From: Saccharopolyspora erythraea | Lineage (GTDB): Bacteria; Actinomycetota; Actinomycetes; Mycobacteriales; Pseudonocardiaceae | Length of the DNA stretch: 64,000 nucleotides | NCBI RefSeq assembly: GCF_018141105.1 | Contig: NZ_CP054839.1 | Span: forward strand, 6,327,411-6,391,410 | Direction: 5' to 3' | Shown: piece by piece, positions 9,483 through 17,635 of the stretch | Numbering within the stretch: position 1 is the stretch's first letter | Layout of the letters: the number at the start of each line of letters is the position of its first letter | Notes under the pieces: generated by a model | What the model was told of the DNA's origin: nothing | The model's database searches: none | The model's input: only the letters and a program-made list of their open reading frames with translations | Position numbers and translations under genes: made by a program

Positions 9483-10565
9483 TCAGGGTGCAGCGACGGA
9501 TTTCCTGTTGCGAAACTCCGTGTCGAGCACGTGGACGACCGGTGGGCTGTCATCGCCTCGGATGCGCTGGAGGAGGGTCCGGGTGGCGAGTGCTCCGATG
9601 TCGTACGCCGGCTGGGAGATCGCGGTCAGCGGTGGTTGAACGACGTTGGACCAGTCGGCGTCGTCGAAGGCGACGACGGAGAGGTCCTCGGGGATGCGCA
9701 GCCCTGAGTCGTAAATGGCTTCCACGGTTCCCAGCGCGGGGATGCTGCCGGCCGCGAAGATCGCAGTCGGTGGTTCGTCCAGCGCGAGGAGTTGGTGCGC
9801 TTCGGCCTTGGCGGCTTCGCGGTGAAAATCGCCGCAGCGCAGATACCGTGAGTCGGCGGGGACGTTGCGTTCGGCCAGGGCGGCTCGATAACCGTCGATG
9901 CGTTCCAGGGTGGTGGCCGCGAGTGCCACCTCAGACGTGCCGGGGCTCGGGCTCGGGGATTCTTCCCTCGTGTCGGGACGACCGCCTCCGGCGACGAGCG
10001 CGATTCTCGTGTGCCCGGCGTCGAGCAGGTGGTGGATGGCTCGGCGGGTCGCTTCGCGGTTGTCGACGACCACGGCGTCGAGGCCGAGCCCTCGCGGGTG
10101 GCGGTCCATGAGCACCACGGGCGTTCCCTGCTCCTTGGCGGCAATCAGGTGCTCGGCGCGGGCGGTCGGCGCGGGGGTGAGCAAGATGCCTTCGAGCTGA
10201 TTTGCCTGGAACACCTGAACGGCTCGCCGCTCCAATTCGGGGTCTTCGTCGGTGTTGGCCACCAGGACTTCGAGCCCTTCGGCGCGAGCGACGTCGGTGA
10301 TGCCGCGGGTGAGCCGGGCGTAGAAGGGGTCGTCGATGTTGGCGATGGCCACGCCCAGCGACTGGGTGCGCCCGATGCTCATGTTGCGGGCCAGGACGTT
10401 GGGCTGGTAGCCGAGCTCACGAGCAGCAGCGGTGACCTGTTCGTGGACCCGCTGGCTGACCTGCCCGTAGCCGCCGAGCGCGCGGGCGGCCGTGGCACGC
10501 GAGACGCCGGCGGCGCGGGCGACGTCTCCAATGGTGACTGCTGCGCGGCGAGATGCCCGGGCCAT
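9483..10565 (-). CDS. LacI-family transcriptional repressor
   Basis: 360-aa regulator. Residues 10-65 hold the LacI helix-turn-helix (TIGDVARAAGVSRATAARAL) and the YQPNVLARNM hinge. The rest is the periplasmic-binding-protein-like sugar domain, with SLGVAIANIDDPFYARL and LSVVAFDDADW. A low-complexity SPSPSPGT insert lies near residue 205. GGAGGAG precedes the ATG at 10565. It is divergent from the hyi-gfo-transporter operon, and a perfect 18-bp palindrome lies between them, so it very probably represses that operon and itself until a sugar or cyclitol binds. Confidence 0.93.
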   Translation of the reverse strand: MARASRRAAVTIGDVARAAGVSRATAARALGGYGQVSQRVHEQVTAAARELGYQPNVLARNMSIGRTQSLGVAIANIDDPFYARLTRGITDVARAEGLEVLVANTDEDPELERRAVQVFQANQLEGILLTPAPTARAEHLIAAKEQGTPVVLMDRHPRGLGLDAVVVDNREATRRAIHHLLDAGHTRIALVAGGGRPDTREESPSPSPGTSEVALAATTLERIDGYRAALAERNVPADSRYLRCGDFHREAAKAEAHQLLALDEPPTAIFAAGSIPALGTVEAIYDSGLRIPEDLSVVAFDDADWSNVVQPPLTAISQPAYDIGALATRTLLQRIRGDDSPPVVHVLDTEFRNRKSVAAP

Positions 10566-10640
10566 CAGAGCTCACTCCTCCATTTGTCCTTACGTATTGA
10601 CTATGCCGCCGGCGTCGTGGGACTGTATCCCCCGTCACGG

Positions 10641-10658
10641 ACTGAGACCGGTCTCAGT
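10641..10658. promoter_or_regulatory. Perfect 18-bp LacI-type operator
   Basis: ACTGAGACC|GGTCTCAGT is fully self-complementary with the central CG pair and TGA...TCA arms typical of LacI-family operators. It lies 75 bases before the LacI start on one side and 79 bases before the isomerase start on the other. Assignment to the adjacent repressor is inference from position and symmetry. Confidence 0.8.
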
Positions 10659-10737
10659 GATGTGGGTCGCATGCTACATCCGCCGTCGGTGGCCACCTGT
10701 GCCGCCACCTGATTTGCTCAACAGGGGAGATCTGCCC

Positions 10738-11565
10738 GTGTTCGACCTTGCCGTGTGCGCCGAAATGGTGTTCCGCGATCGACCGTTCGAGGAGCGCGTG
10801 CGCCGGATTCACGATCTGGGTTTCCAAGTGGAGATCTGGAACTCCACGGTCCACGACGTCGATGTCCTGGCCCGGACGGGAGCCAGGTTCTCCTCGATGA
10901 CCGGATACGTCCACGGGCGGCTGTCCGACGAGGACGGCGCCACCGAACTGCTCCGCACCGCGGAAGAGTTGCTACCCGTCGCGGAAAAGCTCGACTGCCC
11001 CCGGCTGAACCTGCATGGCACCGAACTCGGCGAAGGTGGCCTGCCGGTACGTCCGGAACACGAGGTCACCGGCGCGATGTGGCTGACCGCCTGCCGCACG
11101 CTGTCCCGGATCGCCAAGCTGGGAGAACGCGCCGGCGTGACGTTCTGCCTGGAAAACCTCAACACCGCCGTAGACCACCCGGGGGTCCCGTTCGCGCGGG
11201 CGGCGGACACCCTGGCGCTGGTCGAGGCCGTGGACAGCCCCGGGTTGCGCATGATGCTGGACCTCTACCACGCCCAGATCGGCGAGGGAAACCTCATCGA
11301 GCTGCTGCGGCGCGCGGGCTCACTCATCGGCGAAGTCCAGGTCGCCGACGTGCCGGGCCGGTGTGAACCCGGCACGGGTGAGATCAACTACCCGGCGATC
11401 GCCGCTGCCCTGGCCGACATGGGCTACCGGGGAACTGTGGGACTGGAGGGCTTTGCTTCCGGCGACAGCGAACTCGCTCTTCAGCGCTTCCGGGACGCCT
11501 TCTCCCGTCCGGCCCCGGGTACCTCGGCCGCCGCTCACCTGCTCTTGGAAGGACAAACATCATGA
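10738..11565 (+). CDS. hyi: Hydroxypyruvate isomerase-like TIM-barrel sugar isomerase
   Basis: 275-aa xylose-isomerase-like TIM barrel. CLENLN (Glu139), DLYHAQI and the long C-terminal run from VQVADVPGR to GLEGF match the hydroxypyruvate isomerase subgroup, in which two glutamates, an aspartate and a histidine bind one metal. Members interconvert hydroxypyruvate and tartronate semialdehyde or related 2-ketoses. GTG 10738 is chosen because AGGGGAG lies 8 bases upstream. The reading frame extends further 5' into the operator region without homology. The stop overlaps the next ATG by 4 bases. Substrate specificity is uncertain. Confidence 0.82.
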   Translation: MFDLAVCAEMVFRDRPFEERVRRIHDLGFQVEIWNSTVHDVDVLARTGARFSSMTGYVHGRLSDEDGATELLRTAEELLPVAEKLDCPRLNLHGTELGEGGLPVRPEHEVTGAMWLTACRTLSRIAKLGERAGVTFCLENLNTAVDHPGVPFARAADTLALVEAVDSPGLRMMLDLYHAQIGEGNLIELLRRAGSLIGEVQVADVPGRCEPGTGEINYPAIAAALADMGYRGTVGLEGFASGDSELALQRFRDAFSRPAPGTSAAAHLLLEGQTS

Positions 11566-12584
11566 CGACCACCGCCCCTGTTGTCTTCGGGCTCATCGGC
11601 GCCGGAGCCATTGGCGCCTTTCACGCCGAGAGCCTCGCCCGCCGCATTCCCGAGGCCCGGTTGGCCGCCGTCGCCGATCCCCGCCCGGAAGCCGCGCAGC
11701 AACTGGCCGCCAGCTTGGATGTTCCGCGGCCCACCAGCGACCCCTCCGATCTGTTCGCCGATCCGGACATCGAAGCAGTGGTGATCACCACGCCGCCTCA
11801 GTTCCACACCGACCTCATCGAGACCGCGGCCGCAGCGGGCAAGGCCGTGTTCTGCGAGAAGCCGATGGCGCTGAGCCTCGCTGACGCCGACCGGGCGATC
11901 ACTGCTACCGCCAAAGCCGGGGTGGCTTTGCAGATCGGCTTCAACCGCCGGTACGACAGGGGATTTCGTGCGGGCCACGATCTTGTCACCTCGGGCGGAA
12001 TCGGCCGGCCGCAGCTGCTGCGGTCGCTGACCCGTGACCCGGAGCTGAGCGACCCGGCCAGGGTGCCGGCGTGGGGGATCTTCTTGGAGACCCTGATCCA
12101 CGACTTCGACACCCTCAACTGGCTCAACCTCGGCACCCGCGCCACGGAGGTGTACGCCACGGCTGATGCGCTGGTGCGTCCGGATTGGAAGGAGCGCGGC
12201 CTGCTGGACACCGCCCTGGTGCACGTCCGGTACGACAACGGAGCCATGGCCACGGCCGAGGCCAGCTTCCAGGCTCTCTACGGCTACGACGTCCGCGGCG
12301 AGGTATTCGGTTCCGAAGGCATGGCCACCATGGGCGACATCCGGCCCAGCACCATGACCGCATACGGCGCACACGGCGTGCGAAGCGACAGCGTGCGGCG
12401 CAACGTCGACCTCTTCCACGACGCCTACACCGCGCAGTTGACGGAGTTCGCCCGGTGCGTGCGCAACGAAACGCCACCCCAGACGACCGGCGAAGACGCC
12501 CGCTCCGCCCTCGCCATCGCGCTCGCCGCGATCGAATCCGTCCGAACAGGACAGACAGTACGCATCGACAGCATCGAGCAGTAG
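11562..12584 (+). CDS. Gfo/Idh/MocA oxidoreductase (inositol 2-dehydrogenase-like)
   Basis: 340-aa NAD(P)-dependent dehydrogenase. The N-terminal Rossmann fold has GLIGAGAIGAFHAE. The signature C-E-K-P places catalytic Lys100, and LIHDFDTLNW carries the catalytic Asp/His of inositol dehydrogenases. Family members oxidise a ring hydroxyl of inositol or a sugar to a ketone. It overlaps the isomerase gene by 4 bases and is followed by a sugar porter, which fits uptake, oxidation and isomerisation of a cyclitol or sugar. Exact substrate unknown. Confidence 0.88.
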   Translation: MTTTAPVVFGLIGAGAIGAFHAESLARRIPEARLAAVADPRPEAAQQLAASLDVPRPTSDPSDLFADPDIEAVVITTPPQFHTDLIETAAAAGKAVFCEKPMALSLADADRAITATAKAGVALQIGFNRRYDRGFRAGHDLVTSGGIGRPQLLRSLTRDPELSDPARVPAWGIFLETLIHDFDTLNWLNLGTRATEVYATADALVRPDWKERGLLDTALVHVRYDNGAMATAEASFQALYGYDVRGEVFGSEGMATMGDIRPSTMTAYGAHGVRSDSVRRNVDLFHDAYTAQLTEFARCVRNETPPQTTGEDARSALAIALAAIESVRTGQTVRIDSIEQ

Positions 12585-12640
12585 CAGAAGACGCACGCCA
12601 CAGCTTCTCCTGGTTATTCGCCAACGACATAATCCCGCGT

Positions 12641-12672
12641 TGTCGAGGCGATCGCTCCGGACTGCCTCGACA
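12641..12672. promoter_or_regulatory. Inverted repeat upstream of the sugar porter
   Basis: TGTCGAGGC (12641-12649) and GCCTCGACA (12664-12672) are perfect 9-bp arms around a 14-base centre, in the 152-base gap between the dehydrogenase and the transporter. It could be an attenuating hairpin or an operator. Nothing decides between them. Confidence 0.4.
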
Positions 12673-12736
12673 TTCGAGCCTGGAGCATTCGCGACGGCCG
12701 AATCCACTGCTGAGCGCTCAATGAGGAGCAACAGTC

Positions 12737-14152
12737 ATGGCCAACACCACCTCGTCCGCACCACACACATTACCTCCAGACACGCGAGGGCCCCATTCGC
12801 GACGCCTCGGCTTGGTCGCCGTCGTCGTGACCTTCGGCGGCCTGCTGTTCGGCTACGACACCGGCGTCGTCAACGGTGCCCTCGACCCTCTCACCGCCGA
12901 CCTCGGCCTGACCCCGCTCACCGAGGGAATCGTCGTCAGCAACCTCGTCTTCGGCGCCGCCTTCGGAGCCATGACCGGCGGGGTCCTATCCGACCGGTAC
13001 GGCCGCCGCCACAACATCCTGCTGCTGTCCATTGTGTTCATGCTCGGAACGGTAGGCTGCGTGCTCGCACCGAGCTGGCAGATTCTCGCTCTGTTCCGGT
13101 TCGTACTCGGCCTCGCCGTGGGCGGTGCCTCGGCGACCGTGCCGGTCTACCTCGCCGAAATCGCGCCGGCCGAACGTCGCGGCGGCATCGTCACCCGCAA
13201 CGAGCTGATGATCGTGGTGGGCCAGTTCTCCGCGTTCGTCGTCAACGCGATCATCTTCAGCATCTGGGGCGAGACCACCGGGATCTGGCGGGCCATGCTC
13301 CTGGTCGCCCTCCTGCCGGCGATCGTGCTGTTCCTCGGCATGCTGCGATTGCCCGAGAGCCCGCGCTGGCTGGTCGCCCAGGGCCGCGAGGACGAGGCCC
13401 TCGCGGTCCTGTCCCAGATCCGCACCACCGAGCGCGCCCGCGCCGAGATGGCCGAGGTCCACCGACTCGCCGAGGAAGAGCGGGCCGCCAAGACCGCCGG
13501 CGCGGTGGACCTCGGAGTGCGCTGGGTCCGCCTGCTCATCCTCATCGGGGCCGGCCTGGGCATCTGCCAGCAGTTCACCGGCATCAACTCCATCATGTAC
13601 TACGGCACGCAGCTGCTCGGCGACGCCGGATTCTCGAGCAACTCCGCCATCATCGCCAACACCCTCAACGGCGCCTTCAGCGTCATCGGCGTGTCCGTGG
13701 GCCTGTCTGTGATCAACAAGATCAAGCGACGCACCATGCTGCTCGGCGGGTTCACTCTGACCACGACGTTCCACCTGCTCGTCGGGCTCTCGGCGATGTT
13801 GCTACCCGAAGGCAGCACGAAGGCCTGGTTCATCCTCGTTTTCGTCGTGCTCTTCGTGTTTTCCATGCAGGCCACAATCGGCCCGCTGGTGTGGCTCATC
13901 CTCTCCGAGATGTTCCCCCTGAGAATCCGCAGCCTGGCCATCGGCATCAGCATCTTCGTGCTCTGGGTCGCCAACGCTCTGGTGGCTCTCGGCTTCCCGC
14001 CCGTCGTCAAGGCCCTAGGGATCTCGAACACCTTCCTCGCCTTCGCCGCCTTCGGCGTGCTGGCCATCGCGTTCATCGCAACCTGCGTCCCGGAGACCAA
14101 GGACCGCTCACTCGAAGAGCTCGAGGATGACTTCCGCGCCCACTACGCCTAA
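12737..14152 (+). CDS. Sugar-porter family MFS transporter (IolT/GalP-like)
   Basis: 471-aa twelve-helix proton symporter of the sugar porter family. Diagnostic motifs are all present: GGLLFGYDTGV in helix 1, SDRYGRR in loop 2-3, PESPRWL after helix 6, QQFTGIN in helix 7 and PETKDRSLEE after helix 12. The start has GAGGAGC nearby. It lies downstream of the isomerase and inositol-dehydrogenase-like genes, so inositol or a related cyclitol is the leading substrate, though hexoses cannot be excluded. Confidence 0.92.
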   Translation: MANTTSSAPHTLPPDTRGPHSRRLGLVAVVVTFGGLLFGYDTGVVNGALDPLTADLGLTPLTEGIVVSNLVFGAAFGAMTGGVLSDRYGRRHNILLLSIVFMLGTVGCVLAPSWQILALFRFVLGLAVGGASATVPVYLAEIAPAERRGGIVTRNELMIVVGQFSAFVVNAIIFSIWGETTGIWRAMLLVALLPAIVLFLGMLRLPESPRWLVAQGREDEALAVLSQIRTTERARAEMAEVHRLAEEERAAKTAGAVDLGVRWVRLLILIGAGLGICQQFTGINSIMYYGTQLLGDAGFSSNSAIIANTLNGAFSVIGVSVGLSVINKIKRRTMLLGGFTLTTTFHLLVGLSAMLLPEGSTKAWFILVFVVLFVFSMQATIGPLVWLILSEMFPLRIRSLAIGISIFVLWVANALVALGFPPVVKALGISNTFLAFAAFGVLAIAFIATCVPETKDRSLEELEDDFRAHYA

Positions 14153-14186
14153 CCAGACCTGCCCCGGGAGAAAGGGCCTGCACACC

Positions 14187-14648
14187 ATGAGCGTCATGAC
14201 CGCCATCGCCGAGGGCAGCGAGGGAGACCACGCGCTGGCCGCGGGAATCACCGAGACCCGGCTGCTGGGCACCGACCTCGTCCTGGTCAACCTGCGCCTG
14301 CAGCCGCTGGACGACTCGAGCTTGCCTGACGACCTCGAGATCACGATCGTCGAGCGCAACGGTCCCAGCGACCGCGACCCGGTCGACGCCGTCCTGGCCG
14401 AAATCGACGCCCGATCCAACATCCACCGGCTCATCATCGGCATGCGCCGACGATCGCCAGTGGGCAAAGCCCTGCTGGGCAGTATCAGCCAGCGACTGCT
14501 CGGCGCTTCTGACGGAACCCCCCGGTACTGCGTCGATGCGGCTGGTGGACGTGGTTCACCCGACACCGGGTCCGGCCGGGGCGGAAGTTCAGTCATGACT
14601 GCTACAGAGGTTGAACTGTCAGGATTTGATCACGGCGTGTCGGGCTGA
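14187..14648 (+). CDS. Universal stress protein domain, C-terminus altered next to an IS
   Basis: The N-terminal 105 residues match the UspA fold. LIIGMRRRSPVGKALLGS is the nucleotide-binding loop that precedes the last strand. The usual closing segment (a QRLLLDA..PVLAV-type strand) is missing after QRLL, and an unrelated tail of about 45 residues runs into the left end of the IS630 element. The gene starts 34 bases after the transporter and is probably co-transcribed with it. The lost final strand makes normal folding doubtful. Confidence 0.65.
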   Translation: MSVMTAIAEGSEGDHALAAGITETRLLGTDLVLVNLRLQPLDDSSLPDDLEITIVERNGPSDRDPVDAVLAEIDARSNIHRLIIGMRRRSPVGKALLGSISQRLLGASDGTPRYCVDAAGGRGSPDTGSGRGGSSVMTATEVELSGFDHGVSG

Positions 14649-14661
14649 CGGCGGCTGATGG

Positions 14662-15171
14662 ATGCGGTATCTGGTTCGAGTGCGGTATCCCGATGGTGGT
14701 GGGCTGACGGCTGAGGGTCGTGCCCGGCGTGAGGCGGTTCGGTTGCAGGCGGCGGAGTTGTTCGCCCAGGACGTACCGGTGCCGGAGATCGCCAAGCGAT
14801 TACGGGTCTCGCACAACGCCGTGTACACGTGGCGGAGGCGGTGGTGCTCGGACGGCGAAGCGGGGTTGGTTTCCAAAGGCCCGTCGGGTACTGAATGTCG
14901 GCTCACGCCAGAGCAGCAGGACCAGTTGGCCGCCGCACTGCGGGAAGGCCCGGCCGCCCACGGCTATGTGGAGGACCAGCGGTGGACGCTGACAAGGGTC
15001 GCGGATCTCATCGGCCGGCTCTTTCGTGTCCGCTACACCCTGCGTGGGGTCTCGTTGTTGTTGCACCGCATGGGATTCAGCCCGCAGATGCCCGCGCATC
15101 GGCCGATCGAACGCGACGAAGACAAGATCGCCACATGGCGTGAGGAGGTGTGGCAGCAGGCAAAAGACTAG
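14662..15171 (+). CDS. IS630 transposase, N-terminal frame (orfA)
   Basis: 169-aa DNA-binding part. Residues about 28-62 form a helix-turn-helix (PEIAKRLRVSHNAVYTWRRRW), followed by a second HTH of the winged-helix IS630 type (WTLTRVADLIGRLF). The frame stops soon after GCAAAAGAC. The A-AAA-G tract at 15161-15165 is a classic slippery site for -1 frameshifting into the catalytic frame. Confidence 0.88.
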   Translation: MRYLVRVRYPDGGGLTAEGRARREAVRLQAAELFAQDVPVPEIAKRLRVSHNAVYTWRRRWCSDGEAGLVSKGPSGTECRLTPEQQDQLAAALREGPAAHGYVEDQRWTLTRVADLIGRLFRVRYTLRGVSLLLHRMGFSPQMPAHRPIERDEDKIATWREEVWQQAKD

Positions 15172-15755
15172 CGGCCGAGCGTGGGGCGTGGATCTGCTTC
15201 GAGGACGAGGCAGGCCATACGCTACGGCCGCCGAAGGCACGGACTTGGGCGCTACGCGGACACACCCCGGTCATTCCGGTGTCGGGTAAGAGATCTGGCC
15301 GCATCTCGGTCGCCGGGCTGTTCTGCGCGCGACCCGGCCAGCGCACACGCCTGTTGTACCGGATCAAGATCCACCGCCCCCGCAAGGGCGAACGCCGCAG
15401 CTTCGCCGAGACCGACTACGCCGCCCTGCTCGATGCCGCCCACCAGTACTTGAAGGCCCCGATCGTGCTGGTCTGGGACAACCTCAACACCCACCGCAGC
15501 GCCGCGATGCGCAAGCTGGTCGCAGGCCGCGACTGGCTGCACGTCATCCCACTCCCGGCCTACGCCCCCGATCTCAACCCGACCGAGGGCGTGTGGTCCC
15601 ACGTCAAGCGCAGCCTGGGCAACCTCGCCGCCGCCAGCGTGGACCACCTCGCCGCCATCGTGCGCAACCGCCTCAAACGCATCCAGTACCGACCCGACCT
15701 GCTGACCGGCTTCCTCGCCCAAACCGGCCTCACCCTCGACCCAGAGCCACCATAA
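15150..15755 (+). CDS. IS630 transposase, catalytic DDE frame (orfB)
   Basis: 201-aa DDE domain in the -1 frame relative to orfA. The catalytic triad is visible as CFEDEAG (first Asp), VLVWDNLNTHRS (second Asp) and PDLNPTEGVW (Glu). It is expected to be made as an orfA-orfB fusion after slippage on A-AAA-G. Both frames are intact, so the element may still be active. Confidence 0.88.
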   Translation: MAAGKRLAAERGAWICFEDEAGHTLRPPKARTWALRGHTPVIPVSGKRSGRISVAGLFCARPGQRTRLLYRIKIHRPRKGERRSFAETDYAALLDAAHQYLKAPIVLVWDNLNTHRSAAMRKLVAGRDWLHVIPLPAYAPDLNPTEGVWSHVKRSLGNLAAASVDHLAAIVRNRLKRIQYRPDLLTGFLAQTGLTLDPEPP

Positions 15756-15777
15756 TCCTGATCATTCAATCTCTGTA

Positions 15778-16142
15778 CTGGCGAAAGGCTTTCCTGGGCT
15801 CCGAGTTCGCGCGGTCGTTGCGCCGTGACCGAATGAGCCGCCCCCCCGGGTGGATTACCGCCGACGCAGCTGGTAGGCCCGCGCCCCATGCCAACCTCTA
15901 CTGTTGGCCCGGATGTGACCCAACAAAGACCAGAAGACGGGCGTACCTTGTGCGGTGGTTCGTCATATAGCCGCCCGAATGGAGCAGGCGCCGACCAGTC
16001 GCACTCGACCAAGCGATCATCTAGCCAGCTACTGACCATCTTGCGCCTTGCAGGCTGAAGAACCACCGATAGGCGTACAGACAGTCGCTTCGAAACGTGG
16101 TGGGTTTGAAAGGTCTATGTCCAGAGGGATACAGGAGGTTAG
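15778..16142. other. 365-bp intergenic stretch, no gene seen
   Basis: Between the IS630 right end and the orphan gene at 16143. No frame shows recognisable protein similarity and no strong hairpin is seen. Base composition falls below that of the operon to the left, consistent with entry into a transferred island. The promoter of the following gene must lie here, and AGGAGG at 16133-16138 is its ribosome binding site. Confidence 0.5.
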
Positions 16143-17522
16143 GTGGACGTCGCCACCGTGTTGAAACAGCTCGAAGAACCGGCGGCAGTTACCTTCCAGT
16201 CAACATCAAACCTTGTCGGGCATGTGCGGCGGGCAGCGAAGAAGATCGACACCGAACGAGTCAAAGCGGGGAAGTCACCATACGAACGCAAACTCCACCT
16301 CGCTCCGGTACCCGAGGTTGAGAAGCTCCGCGGTATGTCCATTTCCCCATGGGAGCTACTGCACATGCTCGCCCGCGCCACCACGCTCGCAGGCCACGGT
16401 TCGTCTCGAGCGCTCGCCCAGCACTGGAACAGCCTTCGTTACGTCACCGCCTTGCAGGCGAATCACCAACGGCGGATGGAGCTGTCCGCCGACGGCAAGA
16501 ACCCGCGTTACCACCGCAAAGCCGTCCAAGCTCAAGACCTCGGGATCGCGTTCGGGCTCGCCACCGCGCACTACATCCTGCGGCACCGCCATCCTGACTA
16601 CCGGTTTGACATCGTCGATGCCGAGCTGGCGCTCGAGGCTGGATGGGCTTTGCAGGGCGCGGGGAGCACTGCGCGCGAGCGCACCCGATTGCGGCCGAAC
16701 TACTTCCTTGTCGGGAGAAAGCTCGGGGCACCACTCCGGATCGCTTCTGTCGACTGCAAAGGGTCGCACGGCAAAGTCGAAGCTCAGCACGATCAGTTGG
16801 CCAAATCGGCTGCACTTGTGGAAACAGTCGTGCTCGGCGACGTCGATGGCGGTGTCACACCGTTACCCAGCCTGCTGCTGGCAACCGCAGTAGCGGCCAA
16901 GGGCGGCATCGAAACACGTCTCCTCGACCCTGACGGCGGCGGGATACTCGCAGTGCCCGGAAAGTCGGCACCTGACCTCACCGGTCCAGCCGACGAGCTC
17001 AACCTCCTCCCGCTCATCCACTTCACCAACTCCGATGGCCGGCAGAGCGCTCGTCCCGGGTTCTCCATCCCGGCCGAACGCACGGAGTGGCTCTCACGAA
17101 TTCTCGCGCGGACCGCCGCCGCAGGCTTGCTCACCTTCGCCGGCGACCGTGACGCCGCCCGCAGCCTGTTGACCAAACGGCAGCAGCACAGACTCGGGTC
17201 GAGCCATTCCCACGCCAGTTCAGGAATGCGTTTTGATACCGGGATCACACTGGGCGGGATGTCCTTGGTCGGCACCGACCACGTGTTCAGGCTAAATGGG
17301 CGACGGGTGGAAGTATTTTCCGGGCTCGTCGAGCACATGCACCGGCACCTGGCAAAGCATGAGCTTAACGAGCACGAGGCCGCGCTACCCAACACAGTGG
17401 CGACTTGGAAACGAAAGAAGGCAGCCATCGCCAAGGACTGGGATGGCCTCGTCCATATGGATTCTGCCGGAGCAGTACTCGCTATCAGGGCGCAAGACAC
17501 CAATCACCAGCAGCTCTACTGA
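16143..17522 (+). CDS. Orphan protein with PD-(D/E)XK-nuclease-like motif, putative defence gene
   Basis: 459-aa protein of no family I recognise. GTG 16143 follows AGGAGG at 4 bases. Around the middle, Glu161/Glu165, then R184-P185-N186-Y-F-L-V, then a strand ending D204-C-K206 mimic the E...PD...(D/E)xK order of restriction-like nucleases, with Asn in place of the usual Asp. The N-terminal third is basic and helical. No signal peptide or membrane segment is seen. It converges on an AbiJ-like gene and a helicase-nuclease across a shared terminator and sits near an integrase. A nuclease role in phage defence is inference only. Confidence 0.55.
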   Translation: MDVATVLKQLEEPAAVTFQSTSNLVGHVRRAAKKIDTERVKAGKSPYERKLHLAPVPEVEKLRGMSISPWELLHMLARATTLAGHGSSRALAQHWNSLRYVTALQANHQRRMELSADGKNPRYHRKAVQAQDLGIAFGLATAHYILRHRHPDYRFDIVDAELALEAGWALQGAGSTARERTRLRPNYFLVGRKLGAPLRIASVDCKGSHGKVEAQHDQLAKSAALVETVVLGDVDGGVTPLPSLLLATAVAAKGGIETRLLDPDGGGILAVPGKSAPDLTGPADELNLLPLIHFTNSDGRQSARPGFSIPAERTEWLSRILARTAAAGLLTFAGDRDAARSLLTKRQQHRLGSSHSHASSGMRFDTGITLGGMSLVGTDHVFRLNGRRVEVFSGLVEHMHRHLAKHELNEHEAALPNTVATWKRKKAAIAKDWDGLVHMDSAGAVLAIRAQDTNHQQLY

Positions 17523-17554
17523 GCGGGTGCCGTAGCGGCGTCTGCATAACACCA

Positions 17555-17592
17555 GCTGAGGGTGGTCCGGAGACGTCCGGACCACCCTCAGC
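17555..17592. terminator. Two-way hairpin terminator
   Basis: A perfect 16-bp stem (17555-17570 with 17577-17592) encloses a 6-base AGACGT loop between the convergent stops of the orphan gene and the HEPN gene. It would insulate the two transcription units from each other. Confidence 0.85.
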
Positions 17593-17635
17593 AGATAGAC
17601 ACAAGCATGGAGCATGTTCCAACTTCTCGCAGCGA

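Larger units (their letters stand above)
14605..15775 (+). mobile_element. IS630-family insertion sequence, complete with TA target duplication
   Basis: 1171-bp element. The left end CAGAGGTTGAACTGTCAGGAT and the right end (reverse complement CAGAGATTGAATGATCAGGAT) are imperfect inverted repeats of about 21 bases with four mismatches. TA dinucleotides flank both sides (14603-14604 and 15776-15777), the target duplication of the IS630/Tc1 superfamily. Inside are two overlapping frames encoding one DDE transposase through a -1 frameshift. Confidence 0.9.
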
